Shown piece after piece: positions 1-5,311 of a stretch of DNA of 5,311 bases (position 1 is the stretch's first letter; the number at the start of each line of letters is the position of its first letter). A program made the translations under genes and the position numbers. The DNA lies in the NCBI GenBank assembly GCA_019084435.1, contig JAHRFV010000077.1, positions 1 through 5,311 of the forward strand. The letters are read 5' to 3'. The DNA is from Dethiosulfatibacter sp. (lineage in GTDB: Bacteria; Bacillota_A; Clostridia; Tissierellales; Dethiosulfatibacteraceae). The notes below the pieces were generated by a model. That model was given only the letters and a program-made list of their open reading frames with translations, was not told where the DNA came from and made no database searches.

Positions 1-387
1 GAAAACAAGAATAAACTGTATGTGCCACTATTGATAAATGAAAGATATGTGTTAAGCGAAAAAGATGTCGAAAACGAAGATGTTCTAAGCGGTTCAGAAA
101 TTGTGGACTTCATGATGGAACAAATTAAGGCAGAATCATTGCTAGAATTTTCTTATATCATTGAAGGACAAGTATTACGGTTAAGCATCAACAATTATAA
201 TACCAATCAGAATATCGAAGTAGATAAATGGGACATGTTAATTGAGTCTATCCTTTATTCGGTAACAAGCACTGACATTATTAGTAGTCTCATTATTGAG
301 AGTTTCGAGGGCGGTGTAGAGAGTTTAGGAAGCTACCCGGTCGATACACCAATCATGCCTAATCTGTATTTGAATCCCATCAATTAA
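1..387 (+). CDS. C-terminal fragment of a protein with a possible GerMN-like domain (5' end outside window)
   Basis: The reading frame is open from base 1 to the TAA at 385-387, giving 128 visible residues. A GTG at 22 could start translation, but the frame continues upstream and no good ribosome binding site precedes it, so I treat the gene as cut by the window edge. The pattern resembles a GerMN domain (found in the spore germination protein GerM and in clostridial lipoproteins): an early strand YVPLLINERYV, a middle LRLSINNY strand, a helix plus strand IESILYSVTSTDIISSLIIE, then FEGG and a Pro-rich tail ending NLYLNPIN. No signal peptide or lipobox can be seen because the N-terminus is missing. 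The family call rests on secondary-structure rhythm and a few hydrophobic blocks, so it is tentative; the coding call is firm. The gene converges on the sortase and is separated from it by a hairpin. Confidence 0.6.
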   Translation, partial: ENKNKLYVPLLINERYVLSEKDVENEDVLSGSEIVDFMMEQIKAESLLEFSYIIEGQVLRLSINNYNTNQNIEVDKWDMLIESILYSVTSTDIISSLIIESFEGGVESLGSYPVDTPIMPNLYLNPIN

Positions 388-411
388 AACGGAGCCAGTT
401 TGGCTCCGTTT
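387..411. terminator. Probable bidirectional intrinsic terminator
   Basis: A perfect 11-bp stem (387-397 with 401-411, core CGGAGCCA/TGGCTCCG) closes a GTT loop. It sits exactly between the 3' ends of the left-edge gene and the convergent sortase gene. The A run at 386-389 gives a short U-tract for transcripts from the right, and TTT plus a later T serves those from the left. Both U-tracts are short, so efficiency is uncertain. Confidence 0.8.
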
Positions 412-423
412 CTATACCTGCTG

Positions 424-1299
424 CTATTTAATTCTAACTGCGTGTATGATGACTCTGGCATTATCATACCAGAAGTTGCATGTCACCAGTGTGATAATCT
501 CATCATCTAAGCCAACATCAATATCTGTCTTGACGATCGATCTTCTGTTAATCTCATCTATGAAAGCCTGAAAGTTATCATCTGCACTGTATTTCGTGTA
601 CAGATAATAATCTTCCTTATCTAGATTGACAACATAGGCTGAGAATATCTTCCATTCCGTGTCAATCTCCATGTTGTCATATTTTATGATGTTGTAATTC
701 TCGAAATATCTTTTATATGAGCCATCTTGCACATATAATGTCAGATCCGAGAACATGGTGCCGTCTATCATCTTATGTCCATATATATTGTAGTTTCTAT
801 TCTTTCCAATCTCTTCATTTCTGAAATCCATGTATATGGCACCCTTGACATCCTTATTCCCCATGTAGTTATGTGTCAGATAAAAATCGTTGTCTGTGGT
901 TTGTACAACAGGGTAATCTATGACTGTTCCAGGGATAGTGATCCAACCTATGACATCTCCAGCCTCAGCTATGCTCGGTCTAGTAGCAGGTGTAGGATCA
1001 GTGTTGGTATTATTCTCTGGATTCTCAGCGGTTGTCTCTTCGGGTTCTTGCGTCTCTTGTGGATCCACTGGGTCTTCAGGCGTCTCCAAATCGGGGTTGA
1101 AATCCGGATTGTGATTGTCAGGTTGGTTGACCAAGTTTTCGTTGGCAATGAGCATTGCTCTTTCAAGGTGGTACCGCTCCCTAGCTTGTTCGTATATGAT
1201 GTCGGATTTTTTATACTGATAGAATTGATTGATTGCTAATGCAACAAATACAATAAACATTATCAGAAATCCAGTTTTAATAATAATTGTTTTTTTCAT
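424..1299 (-). CDS. srtB: Class B sortase
   Basis: Membrane-anchored cysteine transpeptidase that cleaves a sorting motif in secreted proteins and joins them covalently to peptidoglycan. The 291-residue protein has a single N-terminal membrane anchor (about residues 5-23, preceded by MKK), a helical stretch to about 56, a Pro/Glu/Asp/Thr/Asn-rich low-complexity spacer (about 57-107) and the catalytic domain from about 110. Family signatures are GWITIPGTVIDYPVVQ, NYNIYGHKM with catalytic His175, TLVTC with nucleophile Cys274, and DNARVIIHA with Arg282. These, and the long segment between His and Cys, fit class B rather than class A or C. ATG at 1297-1299 is preceded by AGAAGGTGA at good spacing. 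The gene is monocistronic: its own promoter lies upstream and a hairpin follows the stop. No LPxTG- or NPxTN-like substrate is encoded nearby. The acidic Pro-rich spacer is longer than I would expect for a classic SrtB. Class call is confident; the substrate is unknown. Confidence 0.93.
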   Translation of the reverse strand: MKKTIIIKTGFLIMFIVFVALAINQFYQYKKSDIIYEQARERYHLERAMLIANENLVNQPDNHNPDFNPDLETPEDPVDPQETQEPEETTAENPENNTNTDPTPATRPSIAEAGDVIGWITIPGTVIDYPVVQTTDNDFYLTHNYMGNKDVKGAIYMDFRNEEIGKNRNYNIYGHKMIDGTMFSDLTLYVQDGSYKRYFENYNIIKYDNMEIDTEWKIFSAYVVNLDKEDYYLYTKYSADDNFQAFIDEINRRSIVKTDIDVGLDDEIITLVTCNFWYDNARVIIHAVRIK

Positions 1300-1334
1300 T
1301 TCATCACCTTCTATGCGAAGCTATCTATAGTTAC

Positions 1335-1363
1335 ATTGTATAGACCGCCTCTGATTTGTGCAA
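1335..1363 (-). promoter_or_regulatory. Sigma-A-type promoter of the sortase gene
   Basis: On the minus strand, TTGCAC (1358-1363) and TACAAT (1335-1340) are separated by exactly 17 bases. This predicts a start near 1328 and a leader of about 29 bases carrying the AGAAGGTGA ribosome binding site. A run of eight A/T pairs at 1371-1378 lies just upstream of the -35 and could act as an UP element. The promoter points away from the riboswitch, so the sortase itself is not under that switch. Confidence 0.7.
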
Positions 1364-1448
1364 GCACTTCAAAAAAAATGTAATAATTTTATGAAACCAG
1401 ATAATCTTCTTTTAGTGTTGTATTTTCAACATATTATTTAAATTTTAT

Positions 1449-1478
1449 TTGACTTTTTTTGAATAGAAATGTTACAAT
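1449..1478 (+). promoter_or_regulatory. Extended -10 promoter driving the riboswitch and transglutaminase-like gene
   Basis: TTGACT (1449-1454) and TACAAT (1473-1478) are 18 bases apart. TG at 1470-1471 gives the extended -10 form TGTTACAAT. The expected start is near 1485, about 35 bases before riboswitch helix P1 and about 140 bases before the ATG, leaving room for the whole aptamer in the leader. The upstream flank (1379-1448) is AT-rich with no other recognisable site. Confidence 0.75.
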
Positions 1479-1519
1479 GGGGTATCATTAAATTAAGAAA
1501 CATTTGTTGATTAGTAAAG

Positions 1520-1617
1520 CTTTTCAACGATAAAGGCAAACTTTCTGAAAGGAAAGGACGCAAAGCCAAAGGGCCTAACCGCGAAAGCGAATGGCAGCCG
1601 TGCTACCGAAAGGAAAG
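1520..1617 (+). promoter_or_regulatory. GEMM-I / cyclic-di-GMP-I riboswitch
   Basis: All conserved GEMM-I elements are present in order. P1 5' strand is CTTTTC (1520-1525); the junction AACGATAAAGGCAAAC follows (GGCAAAC at 1535-1541). P2 is CTTTCT/GGAAAG (1541-1546/1551-1556) closed by a GAAA tetraloop. Then come the signature GGACGCAAAGCC (1556-1567), GGGCCTAA, a small hairpin CGC-GAAA-GCG (1580-1589), AATGGCAGCCG and GCTACCG (1602-1608), and P1 3' strand GAAAGG (1608-1613). The family binds c-di-GMP; a minority subgroup prefers cGAMP through one base change in the J1/2 region. My unaligned reading puts G there, favouring c-di-GMP. P1's 3' strand overlaps the Shine-Dalgarno (AAAGGAAAG, 1609-1617), 7-10 bases before the ATG, so ligand-stabilised P1 should hide the ribosome site, implying an OFF switch acting on translation. 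No separate terminator hairpin is visible, although six Ts (1619-1624) follow directly. Confidence 0.93.
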
Positions 1618-1624
1618 ATTTTTT

Positions 1625-2497
1625 ATGTTTAAAAAATTACTATCGTTTACTCTCATATTCGTTCTAGCGTTTACTGTAATCGCTTATTCAGCAGATACCA
1701 TCGCTTCAGATATACCAAAAGCCACTGAAATAAGAATGTCTCCTTACGAAGTTGTACATACAGGATTGTTTAGAGAGATTCTCATCATTGAAGATTTCGC
1801 GGATGATGGTAGCATTGGCGTCAGCGCATCAAACTTTGGAGATGCAAAACTCAAATTGATGATTTCTAAAGATGGTCAAAACTACACATATGATTTGACT
1901 CCAAAAGGCGTTCCTGAATTCTTCCCTCTTCAACTGGGAAATGGTCTATATAACCTGTCAATTCTCGAGAACACAACAGGCACGAGTTATAAATATGTCA
2001 GAAAAACATCAGTTGAAGCTACTATTGAAAACGAGTTAAATGTTTACCTTCAGCCAATGCAGTATAATGACTGGACGAGAAATGTTGAATTCATGAATTT
2101 TGTAGATGAACTAACCATAGATGCCACTACTAACCAAGAGATAATACAAGTTATATACGATTATATGGTCAATAACTTTGGATATGATTATACCAAGGCA
2201 TCAACAGTCAAATTGGGATATCTGCCTGATATATCACTTCTTCTGAATGATCAGATTGGCATATGTTACGATTACGCAGCCATTTTCTCCGCTGCTTTGA
2301 GATATAAAGGCATTCCTTCAAAACTTGTTAAAGGATATACCACCTATGTCAACTCATATCATGCTTGGAATGAAGTTTTAACAGATGAAGGCTGGGTTAC
2401 GGTTGATTTAACAATAGATGCTTTCTACAATACAAACAAAATGGCCTATAGTTTTGCAAAAGATAATAATGCTTACACTACAAAGTTTGAATATTAG
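1625..2497 (+). CDS. Secreted transglutaminase-like cysteine enzyme
   Basis: A 290-residue exported protein of the transglutaminase-like superfamily; bacterial members are mostly thiol proteases or amidases rather than true cross-linkers. Residues 1-23 form a signal peptide (MFKK, hydrophobic core, VIAYSA before the likely cleavage site). Residues 24-150 are a beta-rich N-terminal region I do not recognise. The catalytic domain covers about 165-270: GICYDYAAIFSAALR with nucleophile Cys214, KGIPSKLVKGYTT, YHAWNEV with His246, and GWVTVDLT with Asp261, a complete triad. No lipobox, transmembrane tail or sorting signal is present, so the mature protein should be released or held non-covalently. 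ATG at 1625 follows AAAGGAAAG, which is part of the riboswitch, so expression is expected to respond to c-di-GMP. It is a single-gene unit ending in a terminator and lies divergent to a class B sortase. The fold and triad are clear; substrate and reaction are unknown. Confidence 0.92.
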   Translation: MFKKLLSFTLIFVLAFTVIAYSADTIASDIPKATEIRMSPYEVVHTGLFREILIIEDFADDGSIGVSASNFGDAKLKLMISKDGQNYTYDLTPKGVPEFFPLQLGNGLYNLSILENTTGTSYKYVRKTSVEATIENELNVYLQPMQYNDWTRNVEFMNFVDELTIDATTNQEIIQVIYDYMVNNFGYDYTKASTVKLGYLPDISLLLNDQIGICYDYAAIFSAALRYKGIPSKLVKGYTTYVNSYHAWNEVLTDEGWVTVDLTIDAFYNTNKMAYSFAKDNNAYTTKFEY

Positions 2498-2518
2498 GAA
2501 AATGATTAGTAAATTGAT

Positions 2519-2542
2519 GAGCCTGAGCAATCAGGCTCTTTT
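2519..2542 (+). terminator. Intrinsic terminator of the transglutaminase-like gene
   Basis: An 8-bp stem GAGCCTGA/TCAGGCTC (2519-2526/2531-2538) with loop GCAA is followed by TTTT. It starts 21 bases after the TAA. The right arm also encodes the last codons and TGA of the convergent DUF3810 gene. In the minus direction the same hairpin is followed only by ATCAATTT, so it would end that transcript weakly. Confidence 0.85.
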
Positions 2543-3613
2543 CATTTTTACATAAGATGCAATAAGATCAACCACCAGTCCATAACTTTTTGTGCCTTCG
2601 ATTTGCCCTGTGCTTTTTAGAAAAATATCGTTGTTTATTTCTCCTATGTCAGATATAACCGTCTGATAATTTTGCCAGTAATCTGCATTTGCTCTATATA
2701 CTGACCTTAAATTCAATGAAAATAATTCTGACAGCTCAAAGTACATATCCTTGTCTTCACTGTATATAGCATTGATAATATAGTTTAAGGCGGAAACATA
2801 GCCTGAGTACTCGAAATAATCATCATCACTTTCAACACTAGCCAAAAAAGCTATGAAATTGGCTTCCCTTTCTCCTGCTATTCCCCGTTGATGAGAGATT
2901 TCATGCAATGCCACAAAGGGTATGCTATGGCGCGGAACCCCGACGTTTAGGTTAGCTTCCGCGGTAAAGGGATTATAGATACCTGTGTAATTCAAGTGAC
3001 TCATAACTTCAGAGAAAAACATAGGTTTTGGTCTGCTGTATCTACCATTGCTCAAAAAAGAATGTTCTTCAGCAAAGATGTCAAAGTATACCTTGCTGTT
3101 TTGCAGGATTGCTTGAGTGTCCCCATGATAGACTGGAAGATTGTTTTCGTCAAATATCATCTGGTCTTCCAAATCTTTTATTCTTTCAATTAAATAGATA
3201 GCCGTCTCCTTGAGATCTTGTGTAGTCAATTTTTCAACTTCATAACCCAGATTTTCTTCTAATGGTAATCTGAAGTTATTCAGTCCCCACATTGTCCAAA
3301 AAGCAACATACAAGATTGCAGCTGTAACAACAATTTTACTAAAAATCTCAAAGAGATAGTCTAGAGAGGGTCGTCTTAGAAAGCTTATCATTAAAACAAT
3401 TAGACCGACAACTCCAAACACAAGAAGAATCTCTCCTGCTGAATAAGGCAACCAGCTAAACATAAAGCTAACACTATTCGAGATTGCAGGATACAATTTA
3501 TTAGAGTAAAATGTTTCAATAAATTCATTATTATTTTTTGCCATTTTAACACCAATATGTGTTATAATGAAAATTATTATTGAAAATGATAATCTTTTGA
3601 TAACTTTTTTCAT
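2531..3613 (-). CDS. DUF3810 family membrane protein with HExxH putative zinc-peptidase motif
   Basis: A 360-residue membrane protein matching the pattern I know for DUF3810. Three hydrophobic segments (about 7-24, 58-79, 90-110) form the N-terminal membrane part, and the remaining 250 residues form one soluble domain, probably outside the membrane. HEISH (237-241) followed by GEREANFIAFLA supplies a HExxH zinc site, with Glu250 in the EAN triplet as the likely third ligand. The family hallmarks YSGYVSALNYI (269-279), FLKSTGQIEGTKSYG (331-345) and a C-terminal VVDLIASY are also present. Metallopeptidase activity is inferred from the motif; I know of no established substrate. ATG at 3611-3613 is preceded by AGAGGA four bases upstream, and MKKVIKR fits a membrane-protein start. 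The gene is convergent with the transglutaminase-like gene, divergent from clpE, and appears monocistronic. Confidence 0.88.
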   Translation of the reverse strand: MKKVIKRLSFSIIIFIITHIGVKMAKNNNEFIETFYSNKLYPAISNSVSFMFSWLPYSAGEILLVFGVVGLIVLMISFLRRPSLDYLFEIFSKIVVTAAILYVAFWTMWGLNNFRLPLEENLGYEVEKLTTQDLKETAIYLIERIKDLEDQMIFDENNLPVYHGDTQAILQNSKVYFDIFAEEHSFLSNGRYSRPKPMFFSEVMSHLNYTGIYNPFTAEANLNVGVPRHSIPFVALHEISHQRGIAGEREANFIAFLASVESDDDYFEYSGYVSALNYIINAIYSEDKDMYFELSELFSLNLRSVYRANADYWQNYQTVISDIGEINNDIFLKSTGQIEGTKSYGLVVDLIASYVKMKRA

Positions 3614-3649
3614 CGCATCCTCTTTTTATAAATGAGATTTTATGTTATC

Positions 3650-3678
3650 ATTATACCAAATAAAAGCTTTATTAATAA
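3650..3678 (-). promoter_or_regulatory. Extended -10 promoter of the DUF3810 gene
   Basis: On the minus strand a consensus TATAAT (3650-3655) is preceded by TGG (3656-3658), giving an extended -10 TGGTATAAT. The expected start near 3643 leaves a leader of about 30 bases. A poor -35 (TTATTA, 3673-3678) lies 17 bases upstream; the extended -10 would compensate. Confidence 0.6.
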
Positions 3679-3687
3679 TTAATTAAA

Positions 3688-3706
3688 AACACTTTAACGT
3701 GTTGAA
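3688..3706. repeat. Overlapping inverted repeats at the clpE -35, candidate operator
   Basis: AACAC (3688-3692) pairs with GTGTT (3699-3703) around a 6-base spacer. A second overlapping near-palindrome, TTTAACGTGTTGAA (3693-3706), is symmetric except for one position and its GT centre. Both overlap the clpE -35 (3702-3707), where a repressor would block RNA polymerase. In AT-rich DNA such short repeats can arise by chance, so the regulatory reading is speculative. Confidence 0.3.
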
Positions 3707-3730
3707 CTGTAAAAAAAAACCTGTTATAGT
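3702..3730 (+). promoter_or_regulatory. Sigma-A-type promoter of clpE
   Basis: TTGAAC (3702-3707) and TATAGT (3725-3730) are 17 bases apart, with TG at 3722-3723 giving an extended -10. Nine consecutive A bases (3711-3719) lie in the spacer. The expected start near 3737 gives a leader of about 43 bases. I find no CtsR heptamer pair (GGTCAAA-type direct repeat) on either strand here. Confidence 0.65.
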
Positions 3731-3779
3731 ATACTAACTGAGATTTGAGAGACAAAGTACAGAAATGGAGATGATATAA

Positions 3780-5311
3780 ATGTTATGTTCTGAATGTAAA
3801 AAAAATGTGGCTGTCATATATTTAAATAAAATTGTTGAGGGCAAAATGAAAACAGAAGGGTTATGTATTCCCTGTGCTAAAAAAAGAAATCTGGTTCCTA
3901 TGGATCAGTTGTTGAAACAGAGCGGTCTAAATCCTGAGGATTTTGAAAATATCAACGAACAATTAAAGGAAGCCATGGGTGATTTTGATATGAGTCAGCT
4001 TAATGATATGTTAGATGGCATGAAGTCTGATGGCTCAGATAACCCCTTCTCTAATTTATTAAGCGGTGCTTTTTCTGGAAATCAAAAGAACAGCTCCGAC
4101 GATGAAGATGAGGAAGATAAAAAGGAAGACAAGGTTCCACCGAAACGAGAAAATCACGATGATGCCGACAACGGTATTTTAGGTGGCCTAAAAACAAAGC
4201 TTAAAAGACCTGTGAAAAAGCTGAAATACCTTGATACATATGGTAGCAACCTCACTAATATGGCAAAAGATGGTGAAATAGATCGAATAATTGGTAGACA
4301 AAGAGAAATTGATCGAGTTGTTCAGATATTGAATAGAAGAGCAAAAAATAATCCAGTCCTTATTGGTGAACCCGGGGTTGGAAAGACTGCAATCGCTGAA
4401 GGTCTGGCTGTTAGAATCGCAGAAAAACAGGTGCCTGTTAAACTATTCGACACTGAGATATACTTATTGGACTTAACCTCTATAGTAGCTGGAACACAAT
4501 TTAGAGGCCAATTTGAGTCTAGAATGAAGGCAATCATCGATGAAGCTAAAAAGAACGGAAACATCATTTTGGTTATAGATGAGTTGCATAATATCATGGG
4601 TGCTGGTGAAGCAGAAGGCGGAACAATGAATGCCGCCAATATTTTGAAGCCCGCATTGGCTAAAGGTGATGTACAGATTATCGGTGCTACAACTTTGGAA
4701 GAATATAGAAAACACATAGAAAAAGATAGTGCTCTTGAAAGACGTTTCCAACCTGTCATCGTTGATGAGCCATCGATTGTAGATAGTATAGAGATTTTAA
4801 AAGGTATTAAAGACTACTATGAAAACTATCATAAAGTTATTATAACCGATGAAATTATTGAAGCTGCTGTCAAGATGTCAGAGAGATACATAACCGACAG
4901 GTTCCTTCCTGACAAAGCCATAGACGTTCTTGATGAAGCGGGATCCAGAGCTAATCTTAAGAATATGGGATTGGTCGAATTGGAATCTCTCAAGTCAGAA
5001 TTGACAAAGGTCCGTTATGACAAGGAAATTGCAGCTGAAAATGATGAGTATGAAAAAGCAGCTGACTGTAGGGTTAAAGAGCTAAGATTGGAAGGAAAAA
5101 TCTCAGAAATAGAGAAGAATTATGTTGAAGTCTATCTGACGACAGAAGATATCGCTTATGTCATTGAAGCCTGGACAAAAATACCCGTTCATAAGCTATC
5201 TGAAGGCGAGTCTGAAAAACTGCTGAATCTGGAAAGAAGACTACATAGAAGGGTCATCGGGCAGGAAAACGCAATATCGAGTCTTGCAAAGGCTATCAGG
5301 CGAAGTCGCTC
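3780..5311 (+). CDS. clpE: ClpE-type ATP-dependent Clp protease ATP-binding subunit (3' end outside window)
   Basis: Hsp100/Clp AAA+ unfoldase expected to feed damaged or regulatory proteins to the ClpP peptidase in the cytoplasm. 510 codons are visible and the frame is open at the right edge. An N-terminal zinc finger (CSEC at 3-6, CIPC at 29-32) replaces the Clp-N repeats of ClpC and ClpA, which marks ClpE. A linker (about 38-150) holds a Met/Asp/Leu-rich part, then an Asp/Glu/Lys stretch at 105-130. The first AAA+ domain (about 165-400) has Walker A GEPGVGKT (196-203), pore-loop region AGTQFRGQFE (237-246), Walker B ILVIDE (263-268), sensor GATT (302-305), ALERRF (318-323) and PDKAIDVLDEAGSR (377-390). 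A UVR-type coiled coil follows (about 422-447, YEKAADCR). RRVIGQENAI (490-499) opens the second AAA+ domain. ATG at 3780 follows GGAG at 3767-3770, 9 bases away. McsA also has CxxC fingers and UVR, but lacks AAA+ domains. The gene stands alone, without ctsR, mcsA or mcsB upstream. Confidence 0.93.
   Translation, partial: MLCSECKKNVAVIYLNKIVEGKMKTEGLCIPCAKKRNLVPMDQLLKQSGLNPEDFENINEQLKEAMGDFDMSQLNDMLDGMKSDGSDNPFSNLLSGAFSGNQKNSSDDEDEEDKKEDKVPPKRENHDDADNGILGGLKTKLKRPVKKLKYLDTYGSNLTNMAKDGEIDRIIGRQREIDRVVQILNRRAKNNPVLIGEPGVGKTAIAEGLAVRIAEKQVPVKLFDTEIYLLDLTSIVAGTQFRGQFESRMKAIIDEAKKNGNIILVIDELHNIMGAGEAEGGTMNAANILKPALAKGDVQIIGATTLEEYRKHIEKDSALERRFQPVIVDEPSIVDSIEILKGIKDYYENYHKVIITDEIIEAAVKMSERYITDRFLPDKAIDVLDEAGSRANLKNMGLVELESLKSELTKVRYDKEIAAENDEYEKAADCRVKELRLEGKISEIEKNYVEVYLTTEDIAYVIEAWTKIPVHKLSEGESEKLLNLERRLHRRVIGQENAISSLAKAIRRSR

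Noticed and set aside
775..1239. Plus-strand 154-codon reading frame, with smaller frames at 920-1114 (+) and 969-1166 (-)
   Set aside because: They lie inside the sortase gene in other frames, have no ribosome binding site or recognisable domain, and reflect its low-complexity acidic Pro-rich spacer.
1416..1431. TGTTG-TATTTT-CAACA inverted repeat between the two divergent promoters
   Set aside because: Only 5 bp in AT-rich DNA, not followed by a clear T-run and not at a promoter element; too weak to call an operator or terminator.
1485..1624. Leader considered as another riboswitch class (c-di-GMP-II, cobalamin, purine) or as a T-box
   Set aside because: The ordered GGCAAAC, GAAA tetraloop, GACGCAAAGCC, GGCCTAA and GCTACCGAA elements match GEMM-I specifically; no T-box or group-I-like c-di-GMP-II motif is present.
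1625..2497. Transglutaminase-like protein considered as the sortase substrate
   Set aside because: Its C-terminus has no sorting motif, hydrophobic segment or basic tail; it ends AYTTKFEY.
2996..3193. Plus-strand 65-codon frame
   Set aside because: Antisense shadow inside the well-supported DUF3810 gene, with no domain or start signal.
3744..3756. TTTG-AGAGA-CAAA repeat considered as a CtsR site
   Set aside because: CtsR sites are direct heptamer repeats of GGTCAAA type; this is a 4-bp inverted repeat without that spacing.
4322..4759. Minus-strand frames of 145 and 92 codons
   Set aside because: Both are antisense to the first AAA+ domain of ClpE, which has every expected motif; they are composition shadows.

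Overview
The window is AT-rich with compact intergenic gaps, strong purine-rich ribosome binding sites and sigma-A-type promoters. It encodes a class B sortase, a ClpE-type zinc-finger AAA+ unfoldase and a GEMM-I (c-di-GMP-I class) riboswitch. Together these point to a Gram-positive Bacillota chromosome, most likely a clostridium. I cannot name a genus. There is no sign of phage, insertion sequences, CRISPR, tRNA or rRNA.

Layout, left to right: (1) 1-387 (+) is the C-terminal part of a gene entering from the left edge, possibly a GerMN-like protein. A hairpin that may terminate transcription from both sides follows at 387-411. (2) 424-1299 (-) is a class B sortase with its own promoter at 1335-1363. 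(3) 1300-1624 is a 325-base divergent regulatory region. It carries the sortase promoter, a short AT-rich stretch, an extended -10 promoter (1449-1478) and a complete GEMM-I riboswitch (about 1520-1617). (4) 1625-2497 (+) is a secreted transglutaminase-like protein whose ribosome binding site lies in the 3' strand of riboswitch helix P1. (5) A terminator hairpin at 2519-2542 is shared with the stop codon of the convergent gene. (6) 2531-3613 (-) is a DUF3810 membrane protein with a HExxH putative zinc-peptidase motif. (7) 3614-3779 is a second divergent promoter region. (8) 3780-5311 (+) is the N-terminal 510 residues of ClpE, running off the right edge.

The most interesting part is the divergent pair of a sortase, which covalently anchors surface proteins, and a secreted transglutaminase-fold enzyme under an apparent c-di-GMP riboswitch. 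Its geometry (P1 overlapping the Shine-Dalgarno) suggests, but does not prove, repression by the ligand. A working hypothesis is a surface-remodelling unit in which the sortase anchors proteins and the riboswitch-controlled enzyme processes them when c-di-GMP falls. No sortase substrate is visible here, so that link is inference. The DUF3810 and ClpE genes are separate transcription units and are probably neighbours by chance.
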